NCBI RefSeq assembly: GCF_029269825.1
Contig: NZ_JARJHU010000001.1
Location: forward strand, 721,786 to 785,785
Length of the DNA stretch: 64,000 nucleotides
Direction of reading: 5' to 3'
Source of the DNA: Pedobacter sp. JY14-1
Lineage (GTDB): Bacteria > Bacteroidota > Bacteroidia > Sphingobacteriales > Sphingobacteriaceae
Shown here one piece after another: positions 52,362-62,128 of this stretch. Numbering within the stretch: position 1 is the first letter of the stretch; each line of letters begins with the position of its first letter. The position numbers were made by a program, and so were the translations under genes. The notes beneath the pieces are model-generated. The model saw only the letters and a program-made list of their open reading frames with translations. It had not been told where the DNA came from and did not search any database.

Positions 52362-53501
52362 ATGAAATTACAATTGAATATTCAGCCATTGAATACCTGG
52401 CTGAACACAAACAACGAGCCATTGATCATTTCCGGGCCCTGCAGTGCGGAAACCGAAGAACAGTTGCTCACCACTGCTCATCTGCTGGCCGGGACCGGAA
52501 AGGTATCTGTACTGAGGGCAGGTATCTGGAAACCGCGTACACGTCCCGGAGAGTTTGAAGGTATTGGCAGCATCGGCCTTGAATGGCTAAAAAGAGCCAA
52601 GGCAGAAACCGGACTTCCTACTGCTGTAGAAGTTGCAAACGCCAAGCATGTTGAAGAAGCGCTGGCTGCAGGAGTTGATATTCTCTGGATTGGTGCACGT
52701 TCAACTGTAAATCCATTCACTGTTCAGGAAATTGCAGATGCATTGCAAGGTGTAGATATTCCCGTACTGGTAAAAAACCCGGTGAACCCGGACCTGCAAT
52801 TATGGGCTGGCGCACTGGAACGCATCAATCGTGCCGGCATCACTAAACTGGGAGCCATTCACCGCGGGTTTTCCTCATTTGAAAAAAGCTCATTCCGTAA
52901 TGAACCGATGTGGGAACTGGCCATCCAGTTGAAGACGCTGATACCGGATTTACCGATCATCAATGACCCAAGCCACATTTGTGGTAACAGAGAACTGATC
53001 CCTTATATTGCACAGAAAGCGCTTGATCTGGACATGCAGGGACTGATGATCGAGTCTCACGTTGATCCGTCCGTTGCCTGGACTGATGCCAAACAACAAG
53101 TAACCCCTGCCGCACTGGCTGAGCTGGTAGACCGTCTTACCGTACGTGAGCCGGAACCTAAAAACGGAGCTGTTACAGATCACCTTGCAGAACTTCGCAA
53201 GCAGATTGACAAAATCGACGACCTTTTACTTCAAAAACTTGGCGAGCGTATGGCCATTGTTGGCAAGATCGGTGAGTTTAAACGCGACAACCAGGTTACG
53301 ATTCTCCAGGTTAACCGTTGGGATGCCATTTTGAAAAAGGGTATTTCTTTTGCAAAAGCATTGAAGCTTGACCTGAACTTCACAGAAAAATTCCTGGAAC
53401 TTGTACACGGAGAATCCATCCGCAAACAAACAGAGATCATGAATGCCGGTAAGGCTGAAAAAGGGATTGCAGCTGAAGCACATACTGAAGTTAAATCCTG
53501 A
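52362..53501 (+). CDS. Bifunctional DAHP synthase (type I beta)-chorismate mutase (AroQ)
   Basis: 379 residues. Residues 1-265 are a short class I beta DAHP synthase: ISGPCSAETEEQLLTTA, RAGIWKPRTRPGEFEG, LVKNPVNPDLQLW, INDPSHICGNRELI. Residues about 275-365 are an AroQ chorismate mutase (LAELRKQIDKIDDLLLQKLGER, VGKIGEFKRDNQ). It joins phosphoenolpyruvate and erythrose-4-phosphate, and also makes prephenate. A linker with charged residues lies between. The gene ends in an overlap with aroA by 1 base (TGATG). In this operon order the mutase supplies prephenate to PheA. Confidence 0.95.
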   Translation: MKLQLNIQPLNTWLNTNNEPLIISGPCSAETEEQLLTTAHLLAGTGKVSVLRAGIWKPRTRPGEFEGIGSIGLEWLKRAKAETGLPTAVEVANAKHVEEALAAGVDILWIGARSTVNPFTVQEIADALQGVDIPVLVKNPVNPDLQLWAGALERINRAGITKLGAIHRGFSSFEKSSFRNEPMWELAIQLKTLIPDLPIINDPSHICGNRELIPYIAQKALDLDMQGLMIESHVDPSVAWTDAKQQVTPAALAELVDRLTVREPEPKNGAVTDHLAELRKQIDKIDDLLLQKLGERMAIVGKIGEFKRDNQVTILQVNRWDAILKKGISFAKALKLDLNFTEKFLELVHGESIRKQTEIMNAGKAEKGIAAEAHTEVKS

Positions 53502-54754
53502 TGAGTAAACATGCACTTGTCTCATTCAAGAGAGATAAACATATCCGCACTGAAATTACCCTGACGGGTTCAAAGAGTGAGTGCAACAGAGCTTTGATCA
53601 TCAGCTCACTGAGTAAAGGGAAGGTAAAAGTCGAAAATATGTCGGATGCGGCCGACACCGTTACGTTGAACCGCATCCTTAACAGCCTTTCTTCAGGCCA
53701 TCCGCAGCGGCAAACCGTAGATGTGGGCCCTGCAGGAACGGCAATGCGTTTCCTGACGGCCTATCTTTCTGTGCAGACCGGGGATTTCCTGCTGACAGGA
53801 ACTGAGCGGATGAAGCAAAGGCCAATCGGGATTCTTGCCGAGGCGTTGAAGTCTATCGGCGCCTCACTCAGTTATGCGGAACAGAATGGCTTTCCGCCTC
53901 TGGAGATCAAAGGGCCTTTCCGTCAGCGCTCAGAAAAGGTCAGCATTAAGGGTGATATCAGCAGTCAGTATATATCTGCCTTACTGATGATAGCCCCGGC
54001 ACTTCCGGAAGGACTCAGGCTGGAAATAGAGGGCGAGCTCACGTCGCTTCCTTATGTAAAAATGACGCTGGACATGCTGAAAGAAAGCGGTATTTCCTAT
54101 ACCTGGAACAACAATGTGATCAGCATATCCTCACAACCTTTCTCCGGGGCCACGCTCACGGTAGAACCTGATTGGAGTGCGGCTTCTTACTGGTACAGTA
54201 TTGCGGCCCTTTCCGAGCAAGCGGAGATCAGTTTGCCTTACCTGAAAGAAAAAAGCCTTCAGGGAGACAGCCGCATCCGGGAGATCATGACCGCTTTCGG
54301 GGTTGCAACGCAACAGACTGCCAAGGGAATCGCCATCAGTACAGCAGAAAAGCACTTCGACGGGGCTGTGCTCAACCTCAAGGACTGCCCGGATCTTGCA
54401 CAAACGATTATTGTATGCGCTGCCGCATTGGGAAAAAACCTGGCATTCACTGGTCTCGAGACCCTGAAGATCAAAGAAACAGACCGCATAGCCGCCTTGC
54501 AAGCCGAATTATCGAAGATTGGTGTGGTCCTTACTGAAGACAATCTGATCTATACCTTAGATTGCAGCGGATTAAATTTTCCGCAACGTGTCCGCTTCAA
54601 AACCTATGAAGATCACAGGATGGCCATGGCCTTTGCACCACTTGCCTTGCTGATCGATGAAGTGGTGCTGGAAGAAATGAATGTGGTAGAGAAATCTTAC
54701 CCAGCATTCTGGCAGGACCTGGAGAAGGCGGGATTTATAGTTAATGTGATATAG
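53501..54754 (+). CDS. aroA: 3-phosphoshikimate 1-carboxyvinyltransferase (EPSP synthase)
   Basis: 417 residues. The active-site lines are recognisable but diverged: [17 protein letters not shown] (usual SKSxSNR), [16 protein letters not shown] (the NAGTAMR-type line with P before A), [45 protein letters not shown]. The [10 protein letters not shown] position and the KETDR and DHRMAMA motifs fix the family. It makes EPSP from shikimate-3-phosphate and PEP. The Asn-to-Pro change in the G(N)AGTAMR line is common in this phylum. Translationally coupled to the previous gene. Confidence 0.95.
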   Translation: MSKHALVSFKRDKHIRTEITLTGSKSECNRALIISSLSKGKVKVENMSDAADTVTLNRILNSLSSGHPQRQTVDVGPAGTAMRFLTAYLSVQTGDFLLTGTERMKQRPIGILAEALKSIGASLSYAEQNGFPPLEIKGPFRQRSEKVSIKGDISSQYISALLMIAPALPEGLRLEIEGELTSLPYVKMTLDMLKESGISYTWNNNVISISSQPFSGATLTVEPDWSAASYWYSIAALSEQAEISLPYLKEKSLQGDSRIREIMTAFGVATQQTAKGIAISTAEKHFDGAVLNLKDCPDLAQTIIVCAAALGKNLAFTGLETLKIKETDRIAALQAELSKIGVVLTEDNLIYTLDCSGLNFPQRVRFKTYEDHRMAMAFAPLALLIDEVVLEEMNVVEKSYPAFWQDLEKAGFIVNVI

Positions 54755-54782
54755 CAACACCCTTAACCTTAAAAAAATTAAA

Positions 54783-55874
54783 ATGGCAGGTAATACTTTT
54801 GGACAACTGTTCCGCATCACTACGTTTGGCGAATCTCATGGAAAGGCGATCGGCGTTATTATAGACGGCTGTCCCGCACAACTGCCCATAGACGAGTCCT
54901 ATATTCAGTCTGAACTGGACAAACGCAGGCCCGGACAATCAAAAATCACTACCCAGCGCAAAGAAAGCGATACGGTACAGGTCCTCTCCGGAGTGTTTGA
55001 AGGGAAAAGCACCGGCACTCCGATCGCCATGCTGATCCCTAATGAGGACCAGCGCAGCAAAGACTATAACCACAATACTGATGTATACCGCCCTTCTCAC
55101 GCCGATTATACCTACGATGCCAAATACGGTATCCGGGACCATCGCGGAGGCGGAAGGTCTTCTGCCAGGGAAACTGCGGCCAGAGTAGCGGCTGGTGCCA
55201 TTGCCAAGCTATTGCTCAGGCATCATGGCGTTGAAATATTTGCCCATGTCTCTGCAGTAGGTAAAATACAGGCACCGAACCTGCAAAGCGGAAATACTGC
55301 TGAATTGCTGGAAATCCGAGAGGCCAATATTGCCCGCTGTGCCGACCCCGCTACCGCGCAACAAATGATTGAGTTTATTGACGGAGTCCGTAAAGATGGT
55401 GATACGATTGGCGGTAAGGTCAGCTGCGTAATCAGAAATTGTCCCGTGGGGTTGGGAGAACCTGTTTTTGATAAACTGCACGCTGACCTGGGAAAGGCCA
55501 TGCTCAGCATTAATGCCGTACATGGCTTCGAATATGGATCAGGATTTAGCGGCAGCGAAATGCGGGGATCCGAGCATAATGATATTTTTGTACCGGGAAC
55601 AGAAAAGCCGAAAACACTGACTAACTTCTCAGGGGGCATCCAGGGTGGAATATCCAATGGCATGGAAATCAGCTTTTCTGTTGCATTCAAGCCCGTGGCC
55701 ACCATCATGCACAACCAGCAGACCATTAACGCTGCCGGTGAAGCTGCAGAGATCCAAGGTAAAGGAAGACATGATCCATGTGTTGTACCTCGTGCAGTAG
55801 TCATTGTCGAAGCTATGGCCGCACTTGTACTGGCAGACCATTTACTCAGGAACAAGGCTTCCAGGCTTCAATAA
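54783..55874 (+). CDS. aroC: Chorismate synthase
   Basis: 363 residues. FMN-binding and catalytic marks: [34 protein letters not shown], then [36 protein letters not shown], then [17 protein letters not shown] and [15 protein letters not shown]. It closes the shikimate pathway to chorismate. Last gene of the attenuator-controlled operon, with terminator 55902-55935. Confidence 0.97.
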   Translation: MAGNTFGQLFRITTFGESHGKAIGVIIDGCPAQLPIDESYIQSELDKRRPGQSKITTQRKESDTVQVLSGVFEGKSTGTPIAMLIPNEDQRSKDYNHNTDVYRPSHADYTYDAKYGIRDHRGGGRSSARETAARVAAGAIAKLLLRHHGVEIFAHVSAVGKIQAPNLQSGNTAELLEIREANIARCADPATAQQMIEFIDGVRKDGDTIGGKVSCVIRNCPVGLGEPVFDKLHADLGKAMLSINAVHGFEYGSGFSGSEMRGSEHNDIFVPGTEKPKTLTNFSGGIQGGISNGMEISFSVAFKPVATIMHNQQTINAAGEAAEIQGKGRHDPCVVPRAVVIVEAMAALVLADHLLRNKASRLQ

Positions 55875-55901
55875 TGACAAACTCAGTAAAACGCTGAACG
55901 T

Positions 55902-55935
55902 AAAAAAGGCCGTAAATAATTCACGGCCTTTTTTT
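55902..55935. terminator. Bidirectional terminator between aroC and the E1 gene
   Basis: A6 before AGGCCGT (55907-55913), 9-base loop, ACGGCCT (55923-55929), then T-run; A-rich on the left and T-rich on the right, so it serves both the aroC and the convergent E1 transcripts. Confidence 0.85.
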
Positions 55936-55956
55936 AGTTATTGATATCAGACGAAA

Positions 55957-58389
55957 CTAGGTCAAACCTGGAAAAATAGCAGGAAACTTTGCGGCATTAT
56001 GGTTATGCATTACTTCGTAGACTGCTTCTATTACGTCATCTGCAGAAGGCTTGCTAAAGTAATCACCATCTGATCCATACGGAGGCCTGTGTGCTTTTGC
56101 AGTTAATGTGCGTGGCTGTGCATCTAAATAATAGTAGCCGTTTTGTTCTTCCAGTACCTGCTGCAATATAAAGGCTGCACCTCCACCGGGGACATCCTCA
56201 TCCACTACCAGTAATTTATTGGTTTTGGCGAGCGACTTTGCACACAATTGTTCTGTATCAAATGGCTGGAGCGTTTGCGGATCAACAATTTCTATCGAGA
56301 TTCCCATTTGCATAAGCTCCTCAGCAGCCTCTTCAACGATCCTCAAAGTCGAACCATATGAGATGACGGTAATATCAGCTCCTTCCCGGATCACCTCGGC
56401 TTTGCCCAGCGGCACCGTAAAATCACCGACGTTCTCAGGCATCTTTTCCTTGAGGCGGTAACCATTAAGGCATTCAATTAAAAGTGCAGGTTCATCAGAA
56501 CGGAACAAAGTATTGTATATACCCGCCGCCTGTGTCATATTACGCGGGACACAAATATGCAGCCCCCTTAGCGAGCCAAGGATCATAGATATGGGTGAAC
56601 CCGAGTGCCATATACCCTCAAGCCTGTGCCCTCTTGTTCTGATAATTACCGGAGATTTCTGCCCGGCCTTGGTACGATAAGACAAACTGGCCAGGTCATC
56701 ACTAAGCACATTCAGCCCATACAACAGATAATCCACATATTGTATTTCGGCAATAGGCTTGAGACCCCGCATTGCCAGACCCATCCCCTGCCCTACAATC
56801 GTCATTTCACGGATACCTGTGTCTGATATTCGCAGTTCCCCATATTTGGCCTGCAGCCCGGCAAAACCCTGATTTACATCTCCGATAGCTCCGAGATCCT
56901 CACCAAAGGCAACCAGACGCTTATCACGGGCAAAGTTAGCATCAAAGCAGGCATTAAGGATTTCCCGTCCATCTACCATTTTGCCATCCTCTGCATAAAC
57001 AGGGTCAACGATGTCTACCTGGAAAGGACTTTCTACCCCGTCTGTAAACAGCTTTGTATTATAGCGCTCGTAATTCAGTTCCATTTGTTCGTTATACCAT
57101 TCCAGCAACCGGGTTCTCGCATTGTCCTGATCATTGCGGGTAGCCCTCAGTGCCTTCCTGGCAACCGACATGATTTCTCTTCTCGACGCATCAGCCGTAT
57201 TCAGCAATTGCATCGTCAGCTGCTTGAGAGAAGGATATCCTGCAGCCAGTGCGCTAACCAGTTCAACGACCTCCTTTTTCTCGACACTGATGCCATCAAG
57301 GAATTCTTCCCATGCTTCCTTCTGTGTATCACGCACAAATTTTTTGGCAACCTGTTCAATCTCCTGTGCTTCATCTTCGGTAAAAATCGCTGATTCGATC
57401 ATCCATTTCCTCATTTGCAAGAGGCAGTCATATTCCCTTTCCCAGTCGAGCCTTTCCTTTTCTTTATACCGTTCGTGAGATCCCGATGTTGAATGCCCCT
57501 GAGGTTGCGTAACCTCAGTGACATGTATCATTATCGGAACATGTCCGGTCCTGCAAATATCTGCGGCCTGCTGGTAAATCTCACAAAGTGCCGGATAATC
57601 CCATCCCCTGACCTTAAATATTTCAAGACCAGCGTTGGATTCATCCCTTTGGAAACCCCTGAGCACCTCTGATATATCTTCCTTCGTCGTTTGGTATTTT
57701 GCAGGAACAGAAATGCCGTAGGCATCATCCCATATGGAGATGATCATCGGTATCTGCAATACCCCTGCTGCATTTACCGCTTCAAAAAAAACACCCTCCG
57801 AGGTAGATGCGTTACCGATTGTACCGAAAGCAATCTCATTTCCGTTAACCGAAAACTGGTCCAGCCCATGAAGTTCCGGGTTCTCCCTATACAATTTAGA
57901 TGCCCATGCCAATCCTACAAGCCTGGCCATTTGCCCTCCGGTCGTAGAAATATCAGAAGAAGAATTTCTGATCTCTGTGAGGTTTTTGAAGGTGCCGTCT
58001 TCATTTAAAGACCGCGTAGCAAAATGGCAGTTCATCTGTCTTCCTGCAGAGGAAGGATCGGCTTCCACGCTCGGATTGGCATACAACTGTGCAAAAAACT
58101 CCTTCATGGTACAGATGCCCGCAGCAAAAGCAAAAGTCTGGTCACGGTAATACCCTGCTCTCCAGTCACCTTTTTTAAATGCTTTCGCCATGGCAATCTG
58201 TGGCAGTTCTTTTCCGTCACCGAAAATGCCGAATTTTGCCTTTCCGGTCAGCACCTCCTTGCGCCCGAGCAGGCTGGCCTGCCTGCTCTCATAGGCGATT
58301 CTGTAATCGTTGATAACGATAGCTTTGAAAGCTTCAAAGCTCAGCTCTGAGGTGTCGATCGGATCGGTAAACTTGATATCTTGCATCAT
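55957..58389 (-). CDS. Fused alpha/beta E1 subunit of a 2-oxo acid dehydrogenase (branched-chain type)
   Basis: 810 residues from the ATG at 58387-58389; a TTG at 58410 is less likely. Alpha half (about 1-400) with the TPP motif region GTIGNASTSEGVFFEAVNAA and GYYRDQTFAFAAGI. Beta half (about 460-810) with RLVAFGEDLGAIGDVNQGF, PIAEIQYVDYLLYGLNVLSDDLASLSYRT, RGHRLEGIWHSGSPI, and the C-terminal transketolase-like LLVVDEDVPGGGAAF. It oxidatively decarboxylates 2-oxo acids (branched-chain type favoured) and feeds an E2 encoded elsewhere. No E2, E3 or ligase gene is in the window. A -7 element lies at 58408-58415. Confidence 0.92.
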   Translation of the reverse strand: MMQDIKFTDPIDTSELSFEAFKAIVINDYRIAYESRQASLLGRKEVLTGKAKFGIFGDGKELPQIAMAKAFKKGDWRAGYYRDQTFAFAAGICTMKEFFAQLYANPSVEADPSSAGRQMNCHFATRSLNEDGTFKNLTEIRNSSSDISTTGGQMARLVGLAWASKLYRENPELHGLDQFSVNGNEIAFGTIGNASTSEGVFFEAVNAAGVLQIPMIISIWDDAYGISVPAKYQTTKEDISEVLRGFQRDESNAGLEIFKVRGWDYPALCEIYQQAADICRTGHVPIMIHVTEVTQPQGHSTSGSHERYKEKERLDWEREYDCLLQMRKWMIESAIFTEDEAQEIEQVAKKFVRDTQKEAWEEFLDGISVEKKEVVELVSALAAGYPSLKQLTMQLLNTADASRREIMSVARKALRATRNDQDNARTRLLEWYNEQMELNYERYNTKLFTDGVESPFQVDIVDPVYAEDGKMVDGREILNACFDANFARDKRLVAFGEDLGAIGDVNQGFAGLQAKYGELRISDTGIREMTIVGQGMGLAMRGLKPIAEIQYVDYLLYGLNVLSDDLASLSYRTKAGQKSPVIIRTRGHRLEGIWHSGSPISMILGSLRGLHICVPRNMTQAAGIYNTLFRSDEPALLIECLNGYRLKEKMPENVGDFTVPLGKAEVIREGADITVISYGSTLRIVEEAAEELMQMGISIEIVDPQTLQPFDTEQLCAKSLAKTNKLLVVDEDVPGGGAAFILQQVLEEQNGYYYLDAQPRTLTAKAHRPPYGSDGDYFSKPSADDVIEAVYEVMHNHNAAKFPAIFPGLT

Positions 58390-58407
58390 AAGCAAATCAG
58401 TATGTCC

Positions 58408-58415
58408 CAAAGATA
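58408..58415 (-). promoter_or_regulatory. -7 promoter element of the E1 gene
   Basis: TATCTTTG on the minus strand fits TAnnTTTG, 18 bases before the ATG. Confidence 0.5.
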
Positions 58416-58471
58416 AACAAAATCTAAAGTACCGTTAAACACTGCCGGGTAATTTATATGTTGGAATACTT

Positions 58472-58501
58472 TTTGTTTTACCGCATAAAACTTTACATTT
58501 G
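58472..58501 (+). promoter_or_regulatory. Promoter of the DUF1573 gene
   Basis: TTTG (58472-58475), 18 bases, TACATTTG (58494-58501), 19 bases before the ATG. Confidence 0.7.
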
Positions 58502-58520
58502 TTTCATAAACCCACATTAA

Positions 58521-58916
58521 ATGAAAAAGTTAATATTGTTATTTGCATTTGTCTTAGGGGTAAGTGTCGCGGCGAATGCCCAGGCAAAACCTGCAGAGTT
58601 CAAGTTTGACAAGGAAACATACGACTTCGGAATGATCCCGGCCGGTAAACCGGCAGTAGTAGACTTCAAGTTTACGAACGTCGGTGATGAGCCGCTGATC
58701 ATCAGCAAAGTGGAAACGTCATGTGGCTGTACAGTTCCGGAATATACACAGACCCCTGTAAAAAAAGGTGGTACTGGTGTCATCAAGGTAACGTATAACC
58801 CGACAAGTACAATGCCTTTTAACAAAAGCATCACCATTCTGTCAAACGCGAAGACTACGACCAAGGTACTCTACATTAAAGGAAACGTACCTCCGGCACC
58901 GGCGAACACTAAATAG
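58521..58916 (+). CDS. DUF1573-domain periplasmic protein
   Basis: 131 residues. Signal peptide (ILLFAFVLGVSVAANA). One ASH-like beta-sandwich: AEFKFDKETYDFGMIPAGKPAV, then FTNVGDEPLIISKVETSCGCTVPEY, then GGTGVIKVTYNPTSTM. This is the defining line of DUF1573, with the two-Cys motif SCGCT. Function unknown; abundant exported family in this phylum. It is followed by a hairpin at 58940-58965. Confidence 0.92.
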   Translation: MKKLILLFAFVLGVSVAANAQAKPAEFKFDKETYDFGMIPAGKPAVVDFKFTNVGDEPLIISKVETSCGCTVPEYTQTPVKKGGTGVIKVTYNPTSTMPFNKSITILSNAKTTTKVLYIKGNVPPAPANTK

Positions 58917-58939
58917 AATTATCAAATATACTCCGATGA

Positions 58940-58965
58940 AAACCTCGTTTTTAACGGGGTTTTTT
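58940..58965 (+). terminator. Terminator of the DUF1573 gene
   Basis: AAACCTCGTT (58940-58949), loop TTT, AACGGGGTTT (58953-58962) with one G-T pair, then T-run. Only 10 bases separate it from the next ATG. Confidence 0.75.
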
Positions 58966-58975
58966 AATATAATAC

Positions 58976-60178
58976 ATGCCAAATATATCAGAGAAGGGGG
59001 TCCGAATGCCTGCGTCCCCCATTAGGAAGCTTACCCCCTATGCTGACAAAGCTAAAGAGGAAGGCAAAACAGTTTATCACCTCAATATTGGTCAACCTGA
59101 TATCAAAACTCCTGAAGGGATGCTCCGTGCAGTCAGGAATATTGACTTTGACGTATGGGCTTATACCCCTTCGGAAGGTACACTGGCTTATCGCAGCAAA
59201 CTGACAGAATATTATAACCGTCAAGGCTATCACATTGCACCTGAAGACATCCTGGTGACAGCCGGGGGCTCGGAGGCGCTCACCATAGCTATGCATGCCT
59301 GTATCAATGAGGGTGACGAAGTAATTGTACCTGAGCCATTTTATGCCAATTACAATGCCTTCGCCTGCATGAGCAATGCAGTGGTAAGGCCAATACCTTC
59401 TTCTATAGACAACGGCTTCGCGCTTCCGCCCATTTCAGAATTTGAAAAACTGATCAATGAGCGCACGCGCGCCATTCTTATCTGCAGTCCCAACAACCCG
59501 ACAGGATATCTGTATTCAAGAGCTGAAATGGAAGCCCTTAAGGAGCTTTGCCTTAAATACGATCTTTTCCTGATGGCTGACGAAGCCTATCGCGAATTTT
59601 GTTATGGGGGTGGTGAATTTGTGTCACCACTTCACCTGGAAGGTCTGGACCAGCATGCAATTATCTTTGATACTGTATCCAAACGCTATAGTGCCTGTGG
59701 AGCAAGGCTTGGTTGTATGGTTACCAAGAATAAGGCGGTGATCCAGTCTGCGCTTAAATTTGCGCAGGCAAGACTGAGTCCCGGCATGGTCGAACAAATT
59801 GCAGGTATTGCGGCGGTCGACACACCGGACAGTTATTTTGAGGCTGTCAATAAGGAATACACCTTACGCAGAAATACCCTGGTCAGCAGGCTTAACGCGA
59901 TGGAAGGGGTTTACTGTCCTAATCCCGGCGGTGCATTTTATGTTATGGCCAAGCTACCCATAGATGATGCAGACAAGTTCTGCCAATGGATACTTGAACA
60001 TTTTACCTATGACAATTCGACAGTAATGCTGGCTCCGGGAACGGGATTCTATTCCGTAGAAGACCTCGGCAGAAACCAGGTCAGAATGGCCTATGTGCTC
60101 AATGTGAACGACCTGAATAAAGCTATGGATTGCCTCGAAATTGCCCTTAATCAATATCCTGGCCGGACATTGGCATAA
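58976..60178 (+). CDS. PLP-dependent aminotransferase, class I/II
   Basis: 400 residues. Family marks: LNIGQPDIKTPEGM, VTAGGSEALTIAMHAC, YANYNAFACMSNA, SPNNPTGYLYSRAEMEAL, the PLP lysine in FDTVSKRYSACGARLGC, and the C-terminal PGTGFYSVEDLGRNQVRMAYV with R binding the substrate carboxylate. It belongs to the aspartate-aminotransferase subgroup I; several of these also act on aromatic 2-oxo acids, which would fit the pheA operon 3 kb upstream, but that is a guess. The start lies 10 bases behind a terminator, so it may be read by read-through or from a promoter inside the preceding gene. Confidence 0.9.
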   Translation: MPNISEKGVRMPASPIRKLTPYADKAKEEGKTVYHLNIGQPDIKTPEGMLRAVRNIDFDVWAYTPSEGTLAYRSKLTEYYNRQGYHIAPEDILVTAGGSEALTIAMHACINEGDEVIVPEPFYANYNAFACMSNAVVRPIPSSIDNGFALPPISEFEKLINERTRAILICSPNNPTGYLYSRAEMEALKELCLKYDLFLMADEAYREFCYGGGEFVSPLHLEGLDQHAIIFDTVSKRYSACGARLGCMVTKNKAVIQSALKFAQARLSPGMVEQIAGIAAVDTPDSYFEAVNKEYTLRRNTLVSRLNAMEGVYCPNPGGAFYVMAKLPIDDADKFCQWILEHFTYDNSTVMLAPGTGFYSVEDLGRNQVRMAYVLNVNDLNKAMDCLEIALNQYPGRTLA

Positions 60179-60207
60179 TTTTCGCATATTTGTATCCGCA
60201 TACCATT

Positions 60208-60572
60208 GGGGCCGTTCTGGATTTGACAGGGTGACGTTGAGTATGTAAGCATGCAGTGCGTTGTACGGAGAGCACTTTAAAGAGAACGTTCAAACAATAA
60301 TTGGCGAAAATAACTACGCCTTAGCAGCCTAATTTAGAATTAGCCTAGCTTTTGTCCCTCTGACTGCTGCGACGTTAGGTCAGAATCAGGGGCATCGAAA
60401 TAACATCGCTGGCAATTGTAGGGTGTGATACAATTGTGAGACTAAAGCACCTAAGGAGAAAGGCAAGGTCGGTTTCCAGCCCGTCTTATCCCGACAATTA
60501 ACTGGAAAATAAGCATGTAGAAGGCATAATTTAGCACACAACTGGACAAGGGTTCGAACCCCTTCGGCTCCA
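60208..60572 (+). ncRNA. ssrA: Transfer-messenger RNA (tmRNA)
   Basis: 365 bases. The tRNA-like ends pair as acceptor GGGGCCG (60208-60214) with CGGCTCC (60565-60571), discriminator A; T arm AAGGG/CCCTT with loop TTCGAAC. The start GGGGCCGTTCTGGATTTGAC and the D-loop-like GACAGGGTGACG are the family's fixed sequences. The mRNA-like part has the tag frame GGC GAA AAT AAC TAC GCC TTA GCA GCC TAA (60303-60332), which gives GENNYALAA. Several pseudoknot-like stems follow. CCA is not encoded. The tag ends LAA, the ClpXP signal. Works with SmpB (19570-20019) to rescue stalled ribosomes. Confidence 0.97.
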
Positions 60573-60574
60573 CA

Positions 60575-60607
60575 AAAAGCAACCTTACCGGGTTGCTTTT
60601 TTTATTT
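60575..60607 (+). terminator. Terminator of ssrA
   Basis: AAAAGCAACC (60575-60584), six-base loop, GGTTGCTTTT (60591-60600), then a T-run. Confidence 0.88.
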
Positions 60608-60705
60608 AGGAAACCGTCGCCGCCGATAAAAACGGAAAACTTTATTTAAAACAAGGTGTTGTACCGACAATAGCGCTAAATAGTTCATTTAATAAATCAT
60701 GTGCT

Positions 60706-61383
60706 ATGAAATCTCAGGTTTTTATCTTTTTGCTGTTAATCTGTGTAGGGCGTCAGGTCAGAAGCCAGGATATGGCTCCGTTATCCTTCGTTCACCAAAA
60801 ATCCATCCAGTTCAGCTTTGGCTCACAGGGAATAGGTGTTGATTTTAACTATGGTATACTTCCACGACTGGCATTATCAGCCGGAGTGAATGCAGTTCCG
60901 CTAAAAGCAAACAATATCTTCAAAATATCCGGATTAAACTCCACTTCAAAAGTCTCGGCTGATTTCTATAACCTCCACCTCATGGGAGATTATACCCCGT
61001 TCGAACGCTTACGCTGGTTGCGTATTGTAGGCGGTGCTGCATATTTCCTCAAAGCTAAAGGCGGGCTGGACATCTATCCGTCAGACCGTTATACCTACGG
61101 GGACCTGGTCCTCAATCCCGACCAGATCGGATACGTAAATCTCCATATAGACTGGAAAGGACTTGCACCCTATGCAGGCATCGGTTTGTCTGGCCTGTTT
61201 CCGAGCAGGTCATTTAACGTCAACTTTGACCTGGGCACTTATTATCTTAGCCGTCCTGAAGCAGACATTAAAGGTACCGGCATCCTGTCGGGCAACGCTT
61301 CGCAATCAGGACAATTACAGTATAACGTAAAAGATTACCGGTGGCTACCGGTCCTGCAGATCAATTTCAACGTTAAACTTTAA
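60706..61383 (+). CDS. Probable outer-membrane beta-barrel protein
   Basis: 225 residues. Signal peptide (QVFIFLLLICVGRQVRSQ). The mature part is built of alternating strands: KSIQFSFGSQGIGVDFNYGI, LHLMGDYTPFERLRWLRIVG, YVNLHIDWKGLAPYAGIGLSG, RSFNVNFDLGTYYLS, ending LPVLQINFNVKL with a terminal hydrophobic strand. That end is the C-terminal beta-signal of outer-membrane barrels. Pattern resembles OmpW/PorT-like small barrels. The family is not pinned down. It is followed after 4 bases by a lipoprotein, probably in an operon. Confidence 0.7.
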   Translation: MKSQVFIFLLLICVGRQVRSQDMAPLSFVHQKSIQFSFGSQGIGVDFNYGILPRLALSAGVNAVPLKANNIFKISGLNSTSKVSADFYNLHLMGDYTPFERLRWLRIVGGAAYFLKAKGGLDIYPSDRYTYGDLVLNPDQIGYVNLHIDWKGLAPYAGIGLSGLFPSRSFNVNFDLGTYYLSRPEADIKGTGILSGNASQSGQLQYNVKDYRWLPVLQINFNVKL

Positions 61384-61387
61384 GCAT

Positions 61388-62125
61388 ATGAAAAGACGAT
61401 TAAAACCAGGCTTGCTAATCGTGATGATGCTTCTGCTGCAAACCTGTAAGAAACCGACCGAGAACATAAAACTGATTGTTGACACAGACATCCTTAAATA
61501 TACAGCGCTGATTTATGTTACCGATGGCACTGACGGCGGCCCGGCGCCTGCAGATGCAGAAATTAAGATCACCGGCACCGCAGCAGAAGACATTTATGAG
61601 CTTTCGGGCAAAAAAGACATTAATCTCAGCGCCGGGATCGTCACCATCGGTCTGGCTCCTGATATAGTTCCTACAGAGGACAGCCCTGTTAAAGCCAATG
61701 TGGAAATATCAGCGGCTGGGTACCGTAAAGAAATCAGAGAAATTGTCTTCACCGGCGTACAGAAACAGCAAATTATTCCTATTCCTATAAGCAAAAATGG
61801 TTCTACCGCACCCCCGGTTATCGCACCACCGCCAACCGTATATGATCAGATCATTTCCTTAAACTTTACCGGGAGATGCCCGGCAAGACAGGATCTGGAA
61901 ATAAGGCCCAGTGTTTACCTCTTTTTTCGTGAGCACAACATTGGAGGCAGCTTCCAATACCTGGGCTATCTTGATAAGGGCCGGATCAGTACGAAATATC
62001 TGCTTGCGGGAAAAACCTATGATTTTCAGGTCGTATTCGGTGGTGAGGTCTACCAGGTTAGCCAAAAAATCGAACAGCTTAGTTATGATCTGACTATGGA
62101 TATGCCGGCTGCATGTAATCTTTAA
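61388..62125 (+). CDS. Lipoprotein of unknown function
   Basis: 245 residues. Lipobox LQTC with C20 after a short hydrophobic segment (KPGLLIVMMLLLQTC). The mature part is beta-rich: IYVTDGTDGGPAPADAEIKI, SAGIVTIGLAPDIVPT, a proline-rich linker (STAPPVIAPPPTVYDQ), and a second domain with ISLNFTGRCPARQDLEI. The two beta-sandwich-like domains suggest a surface-exposed binding protein. Unknown. The gap to the barrel gene is 4 bases; it is convergent with batE with 3 bases between stops. Confidence 0.65.
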   Translation: MKRRLKPGLLIVMMLLLQTCKKPTENIKLIVDTDILKYTALIYVTDGTDGGPAPADAEIKITGTAAEDIYELSGKKDINLSAGIVTIGLAPDIVPTEDSPVKANVEISAAGYRKEIREIVFTGVQKQQIIPIPISKNGSTAPPVIAPPPTVYDQIISLNFTGRCPARQDLEIRPSVYLFFREHNIGGSFQYLGYLDKGRISTKYLLAGKTYDFQVVFGGEVYQVSQKIEQLSYDLTMDMPAACNL

Positions 62126-62128
62126 TCT

